A DNA stretch of 64,000 nt, taken from Eunapius fragilis. Lineage: Eukaryota; Porifera; Demospongiae; Spongillida; Spongillidae. The DNA lies in the NCBI GenBank assembly GCA_963681505.1, contig OY811975.1:4770512-4834511 (forward strand), written 5' to 3'. The notes beneath the pieces were generated by a model that was not told the DNA's origin, did no database searches, and was given only the letters and a program-made list of their open reading frames with translations. Below, piece by piece: positions 33,311-47,961 of this stretch. The position numbers and the translations under genes are program-made. Each line of letters starts with the position of its first letter. Position 1 is the stretch's first letter.

Positions 33311-34654
33311 ACATTAAGTCATCAATTTATTGAATAATTTTTTGCAGTTACTAAACTCTTTCACATGATCACGTGTTAGAATTACATGCATGTTTGTCAA
33401 ACTGGGCCGTAGAATTGAATAATTTTAATAACCCCTTGGCATACAGACTAGTAATAGTGCCATAGATTTGAGCCGTGACTTGAACTATCGATCCTATCAT
33501 CCCAAAGGATGAAAACCTAACTAGGCCCGGCTCGAACTAGGCCTGCAGCCTGCAACCAGGCATATTCAGAGTGCGCCCTCTGTGCGGAGTCTTTCAAAAC
33601 CTATATAAAAGCACAGTACGCCCGGTTCGTGGCTGTAGAGGCCGGTTCGAGCTCGGCCTACCGCCTATTCAGGTCCAGCCTTCAGGGATGGTACTCAAGT
33701 CGCGGTTCATATAGCATATGCTTGATTCTGCCGGTGTACCTTTAGGAATCCTAGGGTCGATAATTCAAAGTGTAACCAGAGATAATCTATATATTATCTC
33801 TTGTGTAACTGTGTTGGCTCTTGAGGATGTACATGTTACTGTAGGGGTGTACGGTTAAATAATGGAATAGCCCAATAAGCCTGTCTGCCAATTAAGGCAA
33901 TTTTAGCATAGATATCTAAGCTTAGCCCATCACCCTATGGGGATGCGCGATTCCTAGAATTTGAACCCTCTTGAATTGATCCGCCGAGCCTATTGTGCTA
34001 TTTCAGAGTCCACCGGTAACGTGTCCTTGTCAGGGGGGAGTCCTGGATTATGTCCTGAAGGTAGCTATAAATCTAGTCTGGCTGAGACATACTGCTGTAC
34101 TGGGGTGTGTTACGTGATAAGGGGTGGGGGGGGGGGGGCATGAAATATGTATATGTGTTTTAGGGGAAGCTGTAATTAGTATTCATGTCCAAGGGATTGA
34201 CTTCATATGATGTTCTCAGTACAGTTGAGTTGTATACACATATTAACTGGAACAGCCCATTGATCCATCCAGTTAACAAGGGAAAGGGTGGGGAGACAAG
34301 CAGCCCCGGACCCAACATAGGCTTGGGGGGGGACCCGTTCATATGCAATGCCGCCCCTCTGGCACCAATTGCCACCCCCACCCCCCTCCTTCCCACACGC
34401 ACATAATACACCAGGGGTGGATACAGCTACATTTTCAAATTGGGGTTGTGCAGGTCACCGTGATACGAAAAGTGGGGGGGGGGGGGGGGGGGGGGGGGGT
34501 GCTGTCACTTCAGGCCTGATCCCACAAAAGTACAAAAGTGGGGGGGGGGGTACCGCCCCTCTCATAAAATCACAAGGGTAGGTGTTAGGCAGAGATAATT
34601 GTGTGGACCACGAAGAAAGTGGGTAGAGAGGGAGAGAACAGGAAGGGTAGGGAG
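33311..34654. other. no gene; G-runs and element ends
   Basis: 33842-33880 (GTAGGGGTGTACGGTTAAAT) matches the termini of the 45577-45962 element. Around 34405 CAGGGGTGGATACAG resembles a transposon end. G-runs lie at 34126-34138, 34475-34498 and 34541-34550. Frames of 60-110 aa here come from the homopolymers. Confidence 0.6.
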
Positions 34655-36394
34655 CAGGGGCGGATGCAGGAATTTTCGAAGGGGGGGTCACCACAGGGGA
34701 TGGGTGCGGGAGGGGGATGTGCCCCCTCCCGCGCGAAGCGCGGAAGCTTTTGAAATCATAGATTAGACGGGCTGGCATTGCATGCAAAATTAACTACTTT
34801 CATACACACGAATATGTATAGGTTTTTTTTTTTTTAAATCCAAAAATTGATATAACTCGATTATCATGTAATTATGCTGGCAAAGGTGCCATGAATGATA
34901 CGTATGTGCTGGACCTTAAGTGTGTTGGAGCGGATAAAATTAATGCGCATGCACGCATGCGCATCACGATCATTTACAGTGTTACATTATGATTATACAT
35001 ATATACATGTCAGTATAGTCATAAAATTGCGACAAAATGATTTTAAAAATCCCTTTGAGTTATATGTCTTTGTGATAGAGAGTAGAGAAGAGACGTCGCG
35101 GTTGCTTCCGAATGAACTCTTCTACTACAGCACGACTATCGATCTGCACATCATAATGGATATGCATCAGACACAATGATGACAGCCTCTCTTCACCCAT
35201 ACATGAACGAAAAACAGTTTTCTCCCTTTGAAATGCAGAGAATGAACGTTCTGCCTCAAGCTTGTAACAGGAAGAACACATCCTAGCTGTAGCAAATGAT
35301 GAACATTGGGAAACAACTGCTGGTCACACAAAGTTAAAGCCCCATGAAGAGTATCGGGTACCTTGGTGCTGCACCTCAACCACCTATCCCTCCAAATTTG
35401 AAGCTCTAAAAAGAGGCTCTCATATCTTGGCAGTTCGATTTCATAAAGTTTTAAATCATTGACTACAGATTTCAAGACACTGTCATCACATTTCACTAAC
35501 AGAGGAGGGGCAAATCTTAAGAGACCTCTAATACTTATAACTTAGAATCTCCAGAGAAATGACTACTTAACTGCATTAAGACTTCATCGCATAATGGGAC
35601 CATAATTGCAATTATGTAGTATTCCTTAGGACTATTTGCTTGGTGATTGGATCTGTTCTGCTGTCGTCCAACTAATCGAGGTTGTTTTTCTTCTCCTCCA
35701 GTGCATCTCGTAATATGAAGAATTTCTTCGTACCAACTTTCATATCTCTCATCAATGCCTCTACGTATGGTCTCAACATCTTTGACCACGCTTTCAACAT
35801 CACATGCAGAATGCTTCATATATATCCAGATCTCGCTTTCGAAGCTTGGATTGTAAAGGCATCAAAATGTTCTTCAGTGCAACAATACAAACAGAAAACT
35901 CGAAATTCCTAAATGAGGCTAAAATACCTTGCGCTCTAGTTTTAGTGTCAGTCCCAACTCCAGCCATCTGTGCAGCCTTCATAATCTTCATTATTAGTGT
36001 AAAAGTAAGGTGAGATAATCAGCTAGTTCACATATTGGGACTACTGATTCCGCTAAAAAAAAAAGCAATGCTTTGGAATTTCCTTTGTTAGTACTTTCAT
36101 TGGCAGTACTAACATCCCCGTGGCCTCTAAGTGCAATTCCTTGCTTACCACATTACACTAAACAATCAGCAATGCTTTCTAAAGCTGCTTTGTTAAAAGA
36201 GAATTTACTGTCTTGCTGTTGAAGCATCTGTACATCAATCAAATCCCCCCCCCCCCCCCATGTATCCGCCACTGCTCCCGCGCGAAGCGCGGACGCTTTT
36301 TGTTGCTGTACCTTTAAATTGCAATTTAAAACGCTATATTGCGCAACTATGAATATATAATTAGACGAACGAAAGGAGGGGGCACGTGCCCCCG

Positions 36395-36430
<36 letters not shown>

Positions 36431-36449
36431 TGGATCCGCCACTGGGGAG
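34650..36449. mobile_element. decayed hAT transposon, 1.79 kb, 5-bp target duplication
   Basis: The element at 34655-36444 begins CAGGGGCGGATGCAGGAAT and ends TGGATCCGCCACTG. Both sides are flanked by GGGAG. A second end-like sequence, GTATCCGCCACTG at 36260-36272, followed by CTCCCGCGCGAAGCGCGGA, suggests a nested or duplicated terminus; the same GCGCGAAGCGCGG motif lies near the left end (34729). C-runs at 36246-36259 and 36400-36430 sit just inside the right ends. Confidence 0.78.
35060..36005 (-). pseudogene. hAT transposase pseudogene
   Basis: Reading down the minus strand across three frames: ILASFRNFEFSVCIVALKNI, ESWYEEILHITRCTG, YESLFLELQIWRDRWLR, FPNVHHLLQLGCVLPVTS, then LEAERSFSAFQREKT and IDSRAVVEEFIRKQPRRL. 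The last three form the hAT C-terminal dimerisation domain (LPVTS-CEAERSFS-type motif), split by a frameshift near 35281. Further shifts lie near 35810 and stops near 35535. The N-terminal catalytic half is missing. It resembles the DUF4371/THAP12-like branch. Confidence 0.85.
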
Positions 36450-37259
36450 GGAATTTAAGGGAGAGATTGCTGGGGAGGGAGTAAAGTTAGAAAGACAATG
36501 GTAATTATTGCACCTGATCATTGTAATGTGAAGGAGTTTTGTGCATTGGATGGTAGGTAAATGTGTATCTCATGTCACAGTCCATTTGTATAGTGGTGTC
36601 TTATTTCACTCTTATCTACTGAAAGAATCGTCCTATGCATAGGGTCAAGGTACACAACAGGTTTAACATTAAAAACTAATGGTGGGCATGCTATGACTCT
36701 GCAAACAATTCTGTGCATATAACATTTGCTCCTCGAATACATAGTCCTCGAAATTTTTACTCCTCCATGGGTACAACATGGTGTATGTTTATCAACAGTA
36801 TACGGTGCGCAGCCTAACATCAATTGATATCAGTCATTTAAAACTTCATTTCACTTCCAAATGCACCAACTGATACACAAAAGTCCACAAGTAATAAGCA
36901 TGAATTAACAATGACTACTGTATAGCATCAAGTCATTCAATTTCATCTCGTCAGAATAGTGTCAGGAAAAGATTGCCATCATCCTATGTAAGAGAGACCA
37001 GTAAATAAAACAGTTAATGGTGTACCAAGGCAATGCACTACTTGTGGCTTGGTGGATGCTATGGTGGTCCAAGAGTGGGGACATCTAAGCAACACTAAGT
37101 CACTAACCAACTCTTTACACTATTACCACAATCATATAGCAGATGATACATGTACATACTGCTGCTGCTACGAATTCCCTCTCATACCTGTATCATAGAT
37201 GCAGAAACTAAGAAGGTTGATCCCAACAATCCTCTGTGTAGAATTCATACCTGAAATGC

Positions 37260-37312
<53 letters not shown>

Positions 37313-37916
37313 ATGCTGTGCCTGTGTGTTTGGGTGCGTGTGTGTGTGTGTGTGTATGTGTGTGTGTGTGGTGTTAAAATCAAATTGCAAGCATACTGAC
37401 TTGGCATACAACAGCTAGATATTACAATGTATGCATGGATCAACCAGGCACCAGGCACAGGTACTGCTTATCTGCACTAGGGAATGCAAACCATAGTGGT
37501 CAATGAATTTAACCAGTGAAACAGCAGCCCTACCACTTATTGAAGCCACAGGGTTCACAGTCTGCTAATCCATCTATAATGGCCCCAATACTCAACATTT
37601 GTGTGTGTGTGTGTGTATGTGTGTGTGTGTGTGTGCGTGCGTGCGTGTGTGTGAACTGAAAAAACCAATAGCCTTTCAGATTTCATCATGTTCTTAGTAG
37701 CTGCTATTTAGTGAGTCAAACAGTTGATGGTGTATCAAGGCAATGTGCCAATCTTGGCTTAGTGATGCTATGATAGAGGAATGAGTAAGACAAGCTAAAC
37801 AATCAACATATGGCTGCTACCTACTATTGCCAATTTCATATATGAATCATGGTGCTGAACTGGGGAAAGTTTACCCCACCATGCAATTCTCTGCATATAT
37901 GTCAGAAAGGCCCTGT

Positions 37917-37963
<47 letters not shown>

Positions 37964-38340
37964 TGAGTGTGCATGTGTGTGTCTATGCATGTGTGTAGAA
38001 GTCAATGTGGTATGTAATTCATTTTGCAGTATACAAGCTAACTTACTGGTATACTAGCTACACCATGCACTGTTCATTATTGACAATACGTATGTGGACA
38101 TAAGCCATACATCTGAAGAGTGGGGAGGGATAGCAATGGCAAGATATGCCCCTCCTGTATCCACACCTTTGGGTATCATACACTGACAACAGACCTAATT
38201 TGAATCTGATCAGAGCACAGGTTTGAACAAAAATGTTGCTGGATGACATTGTACACACCTGTTGTATTAAAATACACATACATACTGCAAGCTTATAATA
38301 CAATGACCAGCTCCGAACACTGTTCACATTACATGCATAT
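36450..38340. repeat. diverged tandem duplication (about 710 bp) with GT microsatellites
   Basis: 36995-37320 (ATGGTGTACCAAGGCAATGC, then CCCTGTGTGTG) is echoed at 37700-37960 (ATGGTGTATCAAGGCAATGT, then CCCTGTGTGTG). GT runs lie at 37263-37311, 37338-37370, 37598-37651 and 37913-37982. No gene is supported. Confidence 0.7.
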
Positions 38341-38548
38341 ACAGGGTGATCGAAAAGTCACGCAAAATCTTTGAATTGGTAGAGCTGGTATAACTCCAAA
38401 ACTGAGCATTGAAAAATTATGCAATTGAAACCAAACTCATGTCAGTGATTAATGTAAAATTATTAAATTGTAGTTGTTAAAGTTACTTTTATTTAAATGT
38501 TCAGTTCTGGAGTTATACCATTTTGTGCAACTTTGCAATCACCCTGTA
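38340..38548. mobile_element. 205-bp Tc1/mariner-like MITE with TA duplication
   Basis: It starts CAGGGTGATCGAAAAGTCAC and ends GCAACTTTGCAATCACCCTG. Arms of about 55 bp share GGTATAACTCCAAAACTGA-type sequence with mismatches. TA lies on each side. The superfamily call is inferred from TA plus CAGGGTG ends. Confidence 0.75.
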
Positions 38549-38589
38549 CATACATGTATCGACAAGAACAAAAACCTGGTTTGAACACA

Positions 38590-38605
38590 ACTGCCTGTGC
38601 ACACA

Positions 38606-38681
<76 letters not shown>

Positions 38682-38683
38682 AC
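38590..38683. repeat. (AC)n microsatellite
   Basis: CA dinucleotides with two AT interruptions. It ends at the foldback element at 38684. Confidence 0.95.
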
Positions 38684-38790
38684 CAGGTCCGTAGCCGAGG
38701 GGTTCGTAACCAATGAAACTCGTACAATAGCTCGTATTTTACTATTTTACGGGTTTCCTTGGTTACGAACCCCCTGTGGCTACGGGCCTG
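38684..38790. mobile_element. small foldback MITE FB-3, copy 1
   Basis: CAGGTCCGTAGCCGAGGGG and GGTTCGTAACCAATGAAAC face GTTTCCTTGGTTACGAACC and GGCTACGGGCCTG. AC-repeat DNA lies on both sides, so it appears to have inserted into a microsatellite. The second copy is at 44750-44872. Confidence 0.85.
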
Positions 38791-38794
38791 CACA

Positions 38795-38851
38795 CACACT
38801 TACAAACACACACACACGCATGGAGGCACATACACACACATGGAGGCACAT

Positions 38852-38884
<33 letters not shown>

Positions 38885-39745
38885 GAAGCGCATACACACA
38901 GGCACACAAATGCACACAGGCATAACACATGCACACAGAGGCACACATCCCACTTTCTCAGTGAGAACATTAAAAATACCATGTCTTAGTGGCAGTTCTA
39001 AATTACACAGTAAAGAACTGATCTTAAAATAAACAAACCGTTGTGTAGTCAAATCGCACAAAACGTTACAATAGCAGCCAAGCAGCACAAACAAGTCATG
39101 AGGTATGTCATATCAGCAGAACACCTAATACACATAAAGTGCACACAACACACAGGGATTGCAGCGAGGGGCGTACTTCAGGTCAGTCCACTGTGGTACG
39201 AAAAGTGGAGGCCCTTTTATTGGCACACTATGTTATATCACAGTTACAATTGTGGCCGAGGGGGCAAGCACCCTCTCTGGATACACCACTGTATGGTATA
39301 CAAAAACACACACATAAATGTACACATACACATATAAACATGCATACATACATGTATGCACATAAAACACCAGCACACATAAATCAGTGTACACACATAC
39401 ACGCACACATACTGTACACACATAAACACATGCACACATACGTGTACACACATACACAAAGACACACACACATACATGTACATACATACACATAAAGCAC
39501 ATGCACACATACATGTACACACATAAAACACGTGTGCACTTACAACACATGCACATAGAGATGTAACACACACACATACATGTACACATACATATAAAAC
39601 ATACACACATATACATGTACAGACATACACATAAAGCACACGTACCATGTACACACATACACATAAAACACACATGTACACACATAGCCATAAACACTCA
39701 CATACATACCTTTCACACACACATACATGTACACACATATATAAT
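38795..39745. repeat. complex CA/ACATACATGTAC microsatellite region
   Basis: CA runs (38795-38950) and long ACACATAC/ATGTACAC arrays (39300-39740) dominate. Between them 39155-39290 resembles a transposon end (GCAGCGAGGGGCGTACTTCA, ending TGGATACACCACTG) that is mirrored at 40290-40360. Cys/Val/Tyr-rich frames here are artefacts. Confidence 0.85.
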
Positions 39746-40373
39746 CTAAATAAAATGATTGCCATGTCGTATAAAATTTTAAACTGTGTGTAACATAACC
39801 ACTCTGCAAAGGACTTGGAACTACATAACTATATTGTATAGTTCTACATATTTATCCTACTGACCAGCTCAGTTTGATTGTCAAAATAGAGAAAGAATTT
39901 ATCAAAGGTTCCAGTCACAGAGATGCTAGTTCGGAACATTTCTGTTAACCAATTGAAATATATAATACACATAACCCTTTGATCATATACATGTAATTGT
40001 TTAGCTGTTCATGAAAAGTACTCAAATTTCGTTTAACATTTGAAGTGAATAATCGCACAATTTCAAAGCTTCCCCCCCCCCCCCCCCCCCCCCCAGAGCT
40101 TAAGGCACTCCATGGCTGGGAGCGTGCCCTCTATGCCCCTCCCCTTTCCTTTTAGCCTCTACTCTTTTTACGCCTCTGCAGTAGCACAACTAGTGGCGTG
40201 ACCACGGTCCCGGCACCTAGGTGTAACCGTTAATAATTAACGATAACGTAATTGCTTGTGTGCTAAACAACTTTTTGTAGAAAAAGCACCCTTCCCCCCC
40301 AACTTTTCGTATCGGGCTTGACCTGAAGCACCTCCCTCGCTGAAATCATGGATACACCACTTACAACCATGTA
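39746..40373. other. no gene; C-run and element end
   Basis: A run of 23 Cs lies at 40072-40094. 40285-40360 (AACTTTTCGTATCGGGCTTG, ACCTGAAGCACCTCCCTCGC) is the inverted partner of 39155-39215. Confidence 0.6.
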
Positions 40374-41937
40374 GCGTATTACGGACGTAGTTACACATGA
40401 ACGAGTCACTACCGACCTGTACTCTGAGGCTTGCAAGGTCTTTCCGTCTTTCCGTAAGAAGTCTGGTTGTGCGTCCAGGCTTTCATGTGTCGATCCTCTG
40501 GGTCCTTTGTGTATCGTCTTTGAAAATTGTAATCCCAATTAGTGCAACCTAACCACTTCTACATGTGGTCAAAATTGGTCATGTTAAGTCTAGCTAGTCA
40601 GTATATATAATATAACATCAATAATAGCTAGGTCTGGGCACGGCTGGCTGACGATAAGTGGCTGCACGTGATGAGCGTGTTACGTGTATGTGGGGTGCAT
40701 CTCACTAACCATTCAAGGAAAGTGCGATTTGAAAGCCCTAAGCTTTGAAAAATGATGAATAAATAAGTGCACTGACTACTCTCATATAATCCGTTAGCAC
40801 CTAAGGAAAATATCTTTTGGTTGGGAAACTATTGATGACTGAATAATGAAATGAGATAAAATGAACGGACATGAGAAACCTTGCATAATTAATGTGGAAG
40901 TGCGGATACAAGTGCCTAAGGTGCGAAAAACTAGTCATAGAATGCGAAATAGTCCCCTCATTGCAAATCCGAGAGCACCTAGTCAATATTTGGTTTTGTT
41001 CTGCAGTAAGCTGCAGTTTTCTGAATGTGTCAATACATTTTCTATGGACATTGAATTACGCAATGACCGAATACCGCGTAATCCTTTTGACCGCCAATTT
41101 CTCGATATGTGGTGGTGGTTCGTGGATGAAAAAGCTGGGACATGGAGGAACCTGCACAGGTCCTTCTTCACTGACATGAGGAACCACCTACATGTCATAT
41201 CGAGAAATTGGCGGTCAAAAGGATTACGCGGTATTCGTTCATTGCGTAATTCGGTGTCCATAGAAAATGTATTGACGCATTCATAAAACTGCAGCTTACT
41301 GCAGAACAAAACAAAATATTGACTAGGTGCTCTCGGATTTGTAATGTGGGGACTATTTGGCATATTTTGAGTAGTTTTTCGCACCTTAGGTACTTATATC
41401 CGCACTTCCACATTAATTATGCAAGGTTTCCAATGTCCATTCATTTTATCTCATTTCGTTATTCAGTCATCAATAGTTTCCCAACCAAAAGATATTTTCC
41501 TTAGGTGCTAACGGATTATATGAGAGCAGTCAGTGTACTTATTTATCATCATTTTTTCAGAGCTTAGGGCCTTCAAATCGCACTTCCGTTGAATGGTTAG
41601 TGAGATACACCCCGCATACAAGACGATCATCACGTGCCCCTTATCATCAGTCGGCCGTGCCCAGACCTAGCTGTTTTTTGATGTTGTAGTTAAATGACCA
41701 ATAATTATTGCTATGTACTGACTTACATCATGACCACATGTAGGAGTGGCTAGGTGGCACTAATTGGGACAGACGGAGGTTGCGATTACACAAAGGAGTT
41801 TGTCACTCAGAGAATCGACATGGGCATACAACCAGACTTATTACGGAAGGATCTTGTAAGTCTCAGAGTACTAGTTAAGTAGCATGAATGCAAAACGTAT
41901 ATTGGATGGTAGTGACTGTTCGTAATACGCTAAAAGG
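40374..41937. mobile_element. 1.56-kb foldback element
   Basis: The arms meet near 41150-41180. Inner arms (40800-41130 and 41195-41515) are about 93-95 percent mirrored. The mirror then continues through GCTAGGTCTGGGCACGGC (40628 / 41672) and, more diverged, out to TAGCGTATTACG (40375) and CGTAATACGCTA (41921). The outer right arm has an exon-like stretch, LIGTDGGCDYTKEFVTQRID then MGIQPDLLRKDL and a GTAAGT donor (41850); the outer left arm has a decayed mirror copy. No intact gene is present. Confidence 0.88.
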
Positions 41938-44749
<2,812 letters not shown>

Positions 44750-44872
44750 CAGGGCCATACCCAGAGGGGGTTCCGTAACCAAGGAAACCTATAAAATTGC
44801 TAGTAAAATCAGATTTTACTAGCAATTTTATTCGTTTCCTTGGTTACGAACCCCCTCTGGGTACGGCCGTGG
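44750..44872. mobile_element. small foldback MITE FB-3, copy 2
   Basis: CAGGGCCATACCCAGAGGGG faces CCCCTCTGGGTACGGCCGTGG, and the inner arms GGTAACCAAGGAAAC-type and TTGCTAGTAAAATC / GATTTTACTAGCAA are mirrored almost to the centre. It shares GTTACGAACC and the CAGGGCCRTA end with the copy at 38684. Confidence 0.88.
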
Positions 44873-45576
44873 TTCTTTTCCTCAAATTGTTGGATCCCAC
44901 GCTCAGGAGGCAACGAAGTTGCACAAGTGATGCATGGTATCCTCAAGAGGTATGAAGAGCTCACTACTGTGAGGTATAGTTAGAGCAAGGTATGTCCATT
45001 TACCAGATTGTAGTACATGTTTTTTATTTTAAACACATACACCAGCATCTTTGCCATTGTGTATGTGAGTGATGAGTGCCAGCCTTCATGCCATCGATCA
45101 CCATGGCATCCTGTTTTTGTGTTACTGGCCATTGAACAGTGCTTAGTAAGAAACATGCAGGTACATGCATGTGAGCACTGTCCATGTGTGTGGGTGGTAT
45201 GTATAGTATGCAAGCACTTATATTGTTTCTAAAGCTGTGGGTTGTGTGTATGTTTGCATGTGTATGTGATAGATAGCTAAACCACCCATTTGAGCGCAGC
45301 CATTCCTATTCTCAACAAAAATCTTTATGTATGGTTGGAATTAGCCCTGGATCCAGGATTTGGCGGGGGGGCACATTGATAATAAATATATGTGAAGCCA
45401 GTGGCAGATCCAGAATTAAATTAAAGGGGGATTGGAGGGACAGAGACACCAAAGGGGATGTGCTCGGGTTGCAGACCTAATTTCCCCCCCCCTCCCCTCT
45501 GTCCGCCAGTGTCTGCATAGGAATTAAGTAGTCTGCCATACACATGATTGTGCATGGAGGGGGCGGGGCAGCTTTG
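44873..45576. other. no gene; transposon-end fragments
   Basis: 45349-45420 carries two GGATCCAGGATTT / GGCAGATCCAGAATT motifs like the hAT ends at 34655 and 50723. A C-run lies at 45484-45491. Confidence 0.5.
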
Positions 45577-45962
45577 GGCTATTCCATTATTTAACCATAC
45601 ACACCTACAGATGACAATAATTGCAAACGTAACCCCCAGGACAATGTATAAAACCACCTTTTGTTGTTAAGTTTTTTAATACCCCCAGACAAGCTTCTAT
45701 TTGGTTACATCTCCCCTGGACAAGCTTATGTTATACCTGCTAACCCCTACCACTCCCACCCCCCCTCCCCTCCCCCCCCCCAAGTACAAGCTTATGTTTT
45801 ATCTGCTAGCACCCCGGGACAGGCATTTATACTACCCCCCTCAGGACATATTTGCAACCCTGGACAACGACATCGACATGTTTCTAAACACAACCCCTCA
45901 CCATGGACACCATTGTTGTCATCTGTAGGAGTGTACAGTTAAATAATGGAATAATCCAATTG
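45577..45962. mobile_element. 386-bp inverted-repeat MITE with internal tandem repeats
   Basis: The left end GGCTATTCCATTATTTAACC with CATACACACCTACAGATGACAA is mirrored by GTTGTCATCTGTAGGAGTGT and TTAAATAATGGAATAATCC. Inside are four to five degenerate units like CCCCTGGACAAGCTTATGTT. A solitary end lies at 33842-33880. Confidence 0.82.
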
Positions 45963-46089
45963 GTACCAGAGGGGCAGGATATGAATTTGGGGGGGGGGGG
46001 GGGGGGGGCGCATGCACATGGCTAGATCGCTGAAATCAACCTTAGCCTTAGTTTGGTAATGTAAAACTGATGGCCTTTCCTAACTCCCC
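45963..46089. other. G-run spacer
   Basis: A run of about 18 Gs lies at 45991-46008. No gene. Confidence 0.7.
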
Positions 46090-46362
46090 AGTATTGCAAC
46101 GTCCAATACCCCACCGGGTTCAAACCTACCATAACTTTCAGTAGGAGTAATCAAATCGCTTCAAATTCAGTTTGCAAATAGAGAGGTCCCTACATGCACA
46201 TTTTCCAGCTTTATATAGCGGGACACAACTTGCCGTGATAGGTACAGGAACCTCTCTACCCACAAACCGAATTTTAAAAGTGATTTGATTATAGGAGAAC
46301 CGAAAAGTATTTGGCGGGTTTGAACCTAGTGGGGTATCACACATTGCAATACCCCAAAATGT
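46090..46362. mobile_element. foldback MITE, about 0.27 kb
   Basis: The left CCCAGTATTGCAACGTCC, AATACCCCACCGGGTTCAAA, GTAATCAAATCGCTT, AGAGAGGTCCCT returns as the reverse complement up to GCAATACCCC. Arms are about 110 bp with scattered mismatches. Confidence 0.8.
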
Positions 46363-47290
46363 ATTTCACCATACAGAAATGGTGACTATGAAGTGTTGAG
46401 AATAAGAAGTCATTAGCCTTAACCGTTTGGAAGTTATAGTTATTCAAACCAAGGGAATATTGAGGGGCAATTTTGTTGGAAACTGTCCCATATATATAAA
46501 TATGTGTGCATACATGTATGTGTTTTTTTTACATGTATATATGTGAAAATGTATGTATCAGTGTGTGTTTTATGTGTATGTGTACATGTATGTGTGCATG
46601 TTTTATGTATGTGTGTACATGTATGTATTTGTGTATGTTTTCACATGTATGTGTATTATGTACACATGTGTACTTGTATGTATGTGTGTGTTTTATGTAT
46701 GTCTGTACATGTACATGCATATGTGTATAAATACATATGTGTACATGTATGTATTATGTGTGTGTTTTATGTATATGTGTGTGCATGTGTATACAATTGA
46801 TCGTTTAAAGTAATAATAGCACCATAAACAAACATGTACAAAATAAAATTCTATGTTCTTGACCTTCATGTTTTCTCAGCCTTGTAGAGACTCACTGATG
46901 AAGAACCACGTGTGTAGCTATGTTAGTGATTCGGTGTCAGCGCTCTATTTGACATGCTCCCGCCTGAAAGAGTGCTGCAAGATGTAAAATAGGTCACAGT
47001 CAAGTTGAACTTTAATTTAGGAGTATTGGAGTTAGTGATACATTAGTGTGGGCCTATTGCTTTCTGGCCACTTAATTATATGTAATCTTTTGTTTTAAGT
47101 AATGAATTGCTTCCGAACGTGATGAACAGATCTTGTTAGGACTGATATTTGTTTTATGGGACACAAATATAAGGCATAGTCTCCCTGTCTGAAGTAATCT
47201 CTGTGGATGCTATCACAGCCTCACCCATCCACCAAAGGGTATACTGTCAAAGAAACTAGAGGACCCACCAGTTCTCATTGTTGTTGAAAG
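46363..47290. other. microsatellite-like stretch then plain intergenic DNA
   Basis: 46495-46800 is ATGTGTGTTTTATGT-type repeat. 46800-47290 shows no gene. Confidence 0.6.
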
Positions 47291-47299
47291 CATCATCAC

Positions 47300-47745
47300 C
47301 TGCTGACAAGGCTCAGCTGCTCTCTGTGTCAGCACCTCATGCTGCATCCTGGCTACTGGTCACACCTCCTAGTCTTGACCTTAACTTTGAACCCAATGAA
47401 CTGTAATTCTCCATCCAATGGTGGCTGGGGATGGAGATGGCTAGAGGCTCCTCATGTTCTTTGTGCCCTGGCGCTACTACCTGTAAACAGGGTGGAGATG
47501 TTGTCACTGCATGGCCACAACCATCTGCGTAACGTGTATGTTGAGTTCTGCCATCGTGCCCATCTTCCAGGAGTGAGAGTAGAGTCAGGCAGTACCATTA
47601 CACCAGACCTAAGCCGTACCCAGCCAGCGGATGTACTTGTCCTCGATTGGGAGAGAGGGAATACATCCACCGGCTGGGCGGCTTAAGTCTGGTGTACTGC
47701 CAAGATGGACATGGTGGCTGAACGCAGATGGTTGTACAACAATGG
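47300..47745 (+). pseudogene. retroelement ORF C-terminal fragment, frameshifted
   Basis: Frame one gives SVSAPHAASWLLVTPPSLDL and, after a stop, WWLGMEMARGSSCSLCPG. Then a frame change leads to NHLRNVYVEFCHRAHLPGVR, VESGSTITPDLSRTQPADVL and VLDWERG. The order SAPHAASWL...WWLG...CPLCP...HNxLRD...PADVLVxNW is one I recognise from the end of reverse-transcriptase-like proteins common in marine invertebrate genomes. At least one stop and one frameshift make it a relic. The fragment stops near 47745. Confidence 0.65.
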
Positions 47746-47761
47746 TTGTACAATTTTACAA

Positions 47762-47961
47762 CGGTAGCAGAAGAAAGGAGGGTGAGTGTTAACTATGTAA
47801 TTGCTGGTGTTAACAGCAAAGATAGTGTACAAATGAGCTGCAAACTCTTGGCAGGTATATGAGCTCCTTGTTTTCTTTTCCCTAGCCTCCACCAAGAAGC
47901 GGCCACACACTCTGCAACGCTCTTTGACTTTCGTTATGTGGTGCTCCATCCAAAGCAACAC
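47762..47961 (-). CDS. RAG1-N-terminus-like zinc module exon
   Basis: The minus-strand frame from 47961 reads MLLWMEHHITKVKERCRVCG, then SSYTCQEFAAHLYTIFAVNT and NTHPPFFCYRCK. The pattern C-x2-C, an aromatic-rich helix ending in IF-V(N/D), then HPxxFCxxC matches the zinc-binding segment of the RAG1 N-terminal region (known also from N-RAG-TP-type transposon proteins of molluscs). After CYRCK the frame runs into the retroelement junction. A candidate donor GTAAAA lies inside the final Arg-Cys codons. It is probably an exon of a transposon-derived gene. Only this module is present. Confidence 0.5.

Noticed and set aside
39233-39809. Cys/Val/Tyr-rich frames up to 173 codons
   Set aside because: They arise from ACACATAC/ATGTAC microsatellite DNA with no coding signature.
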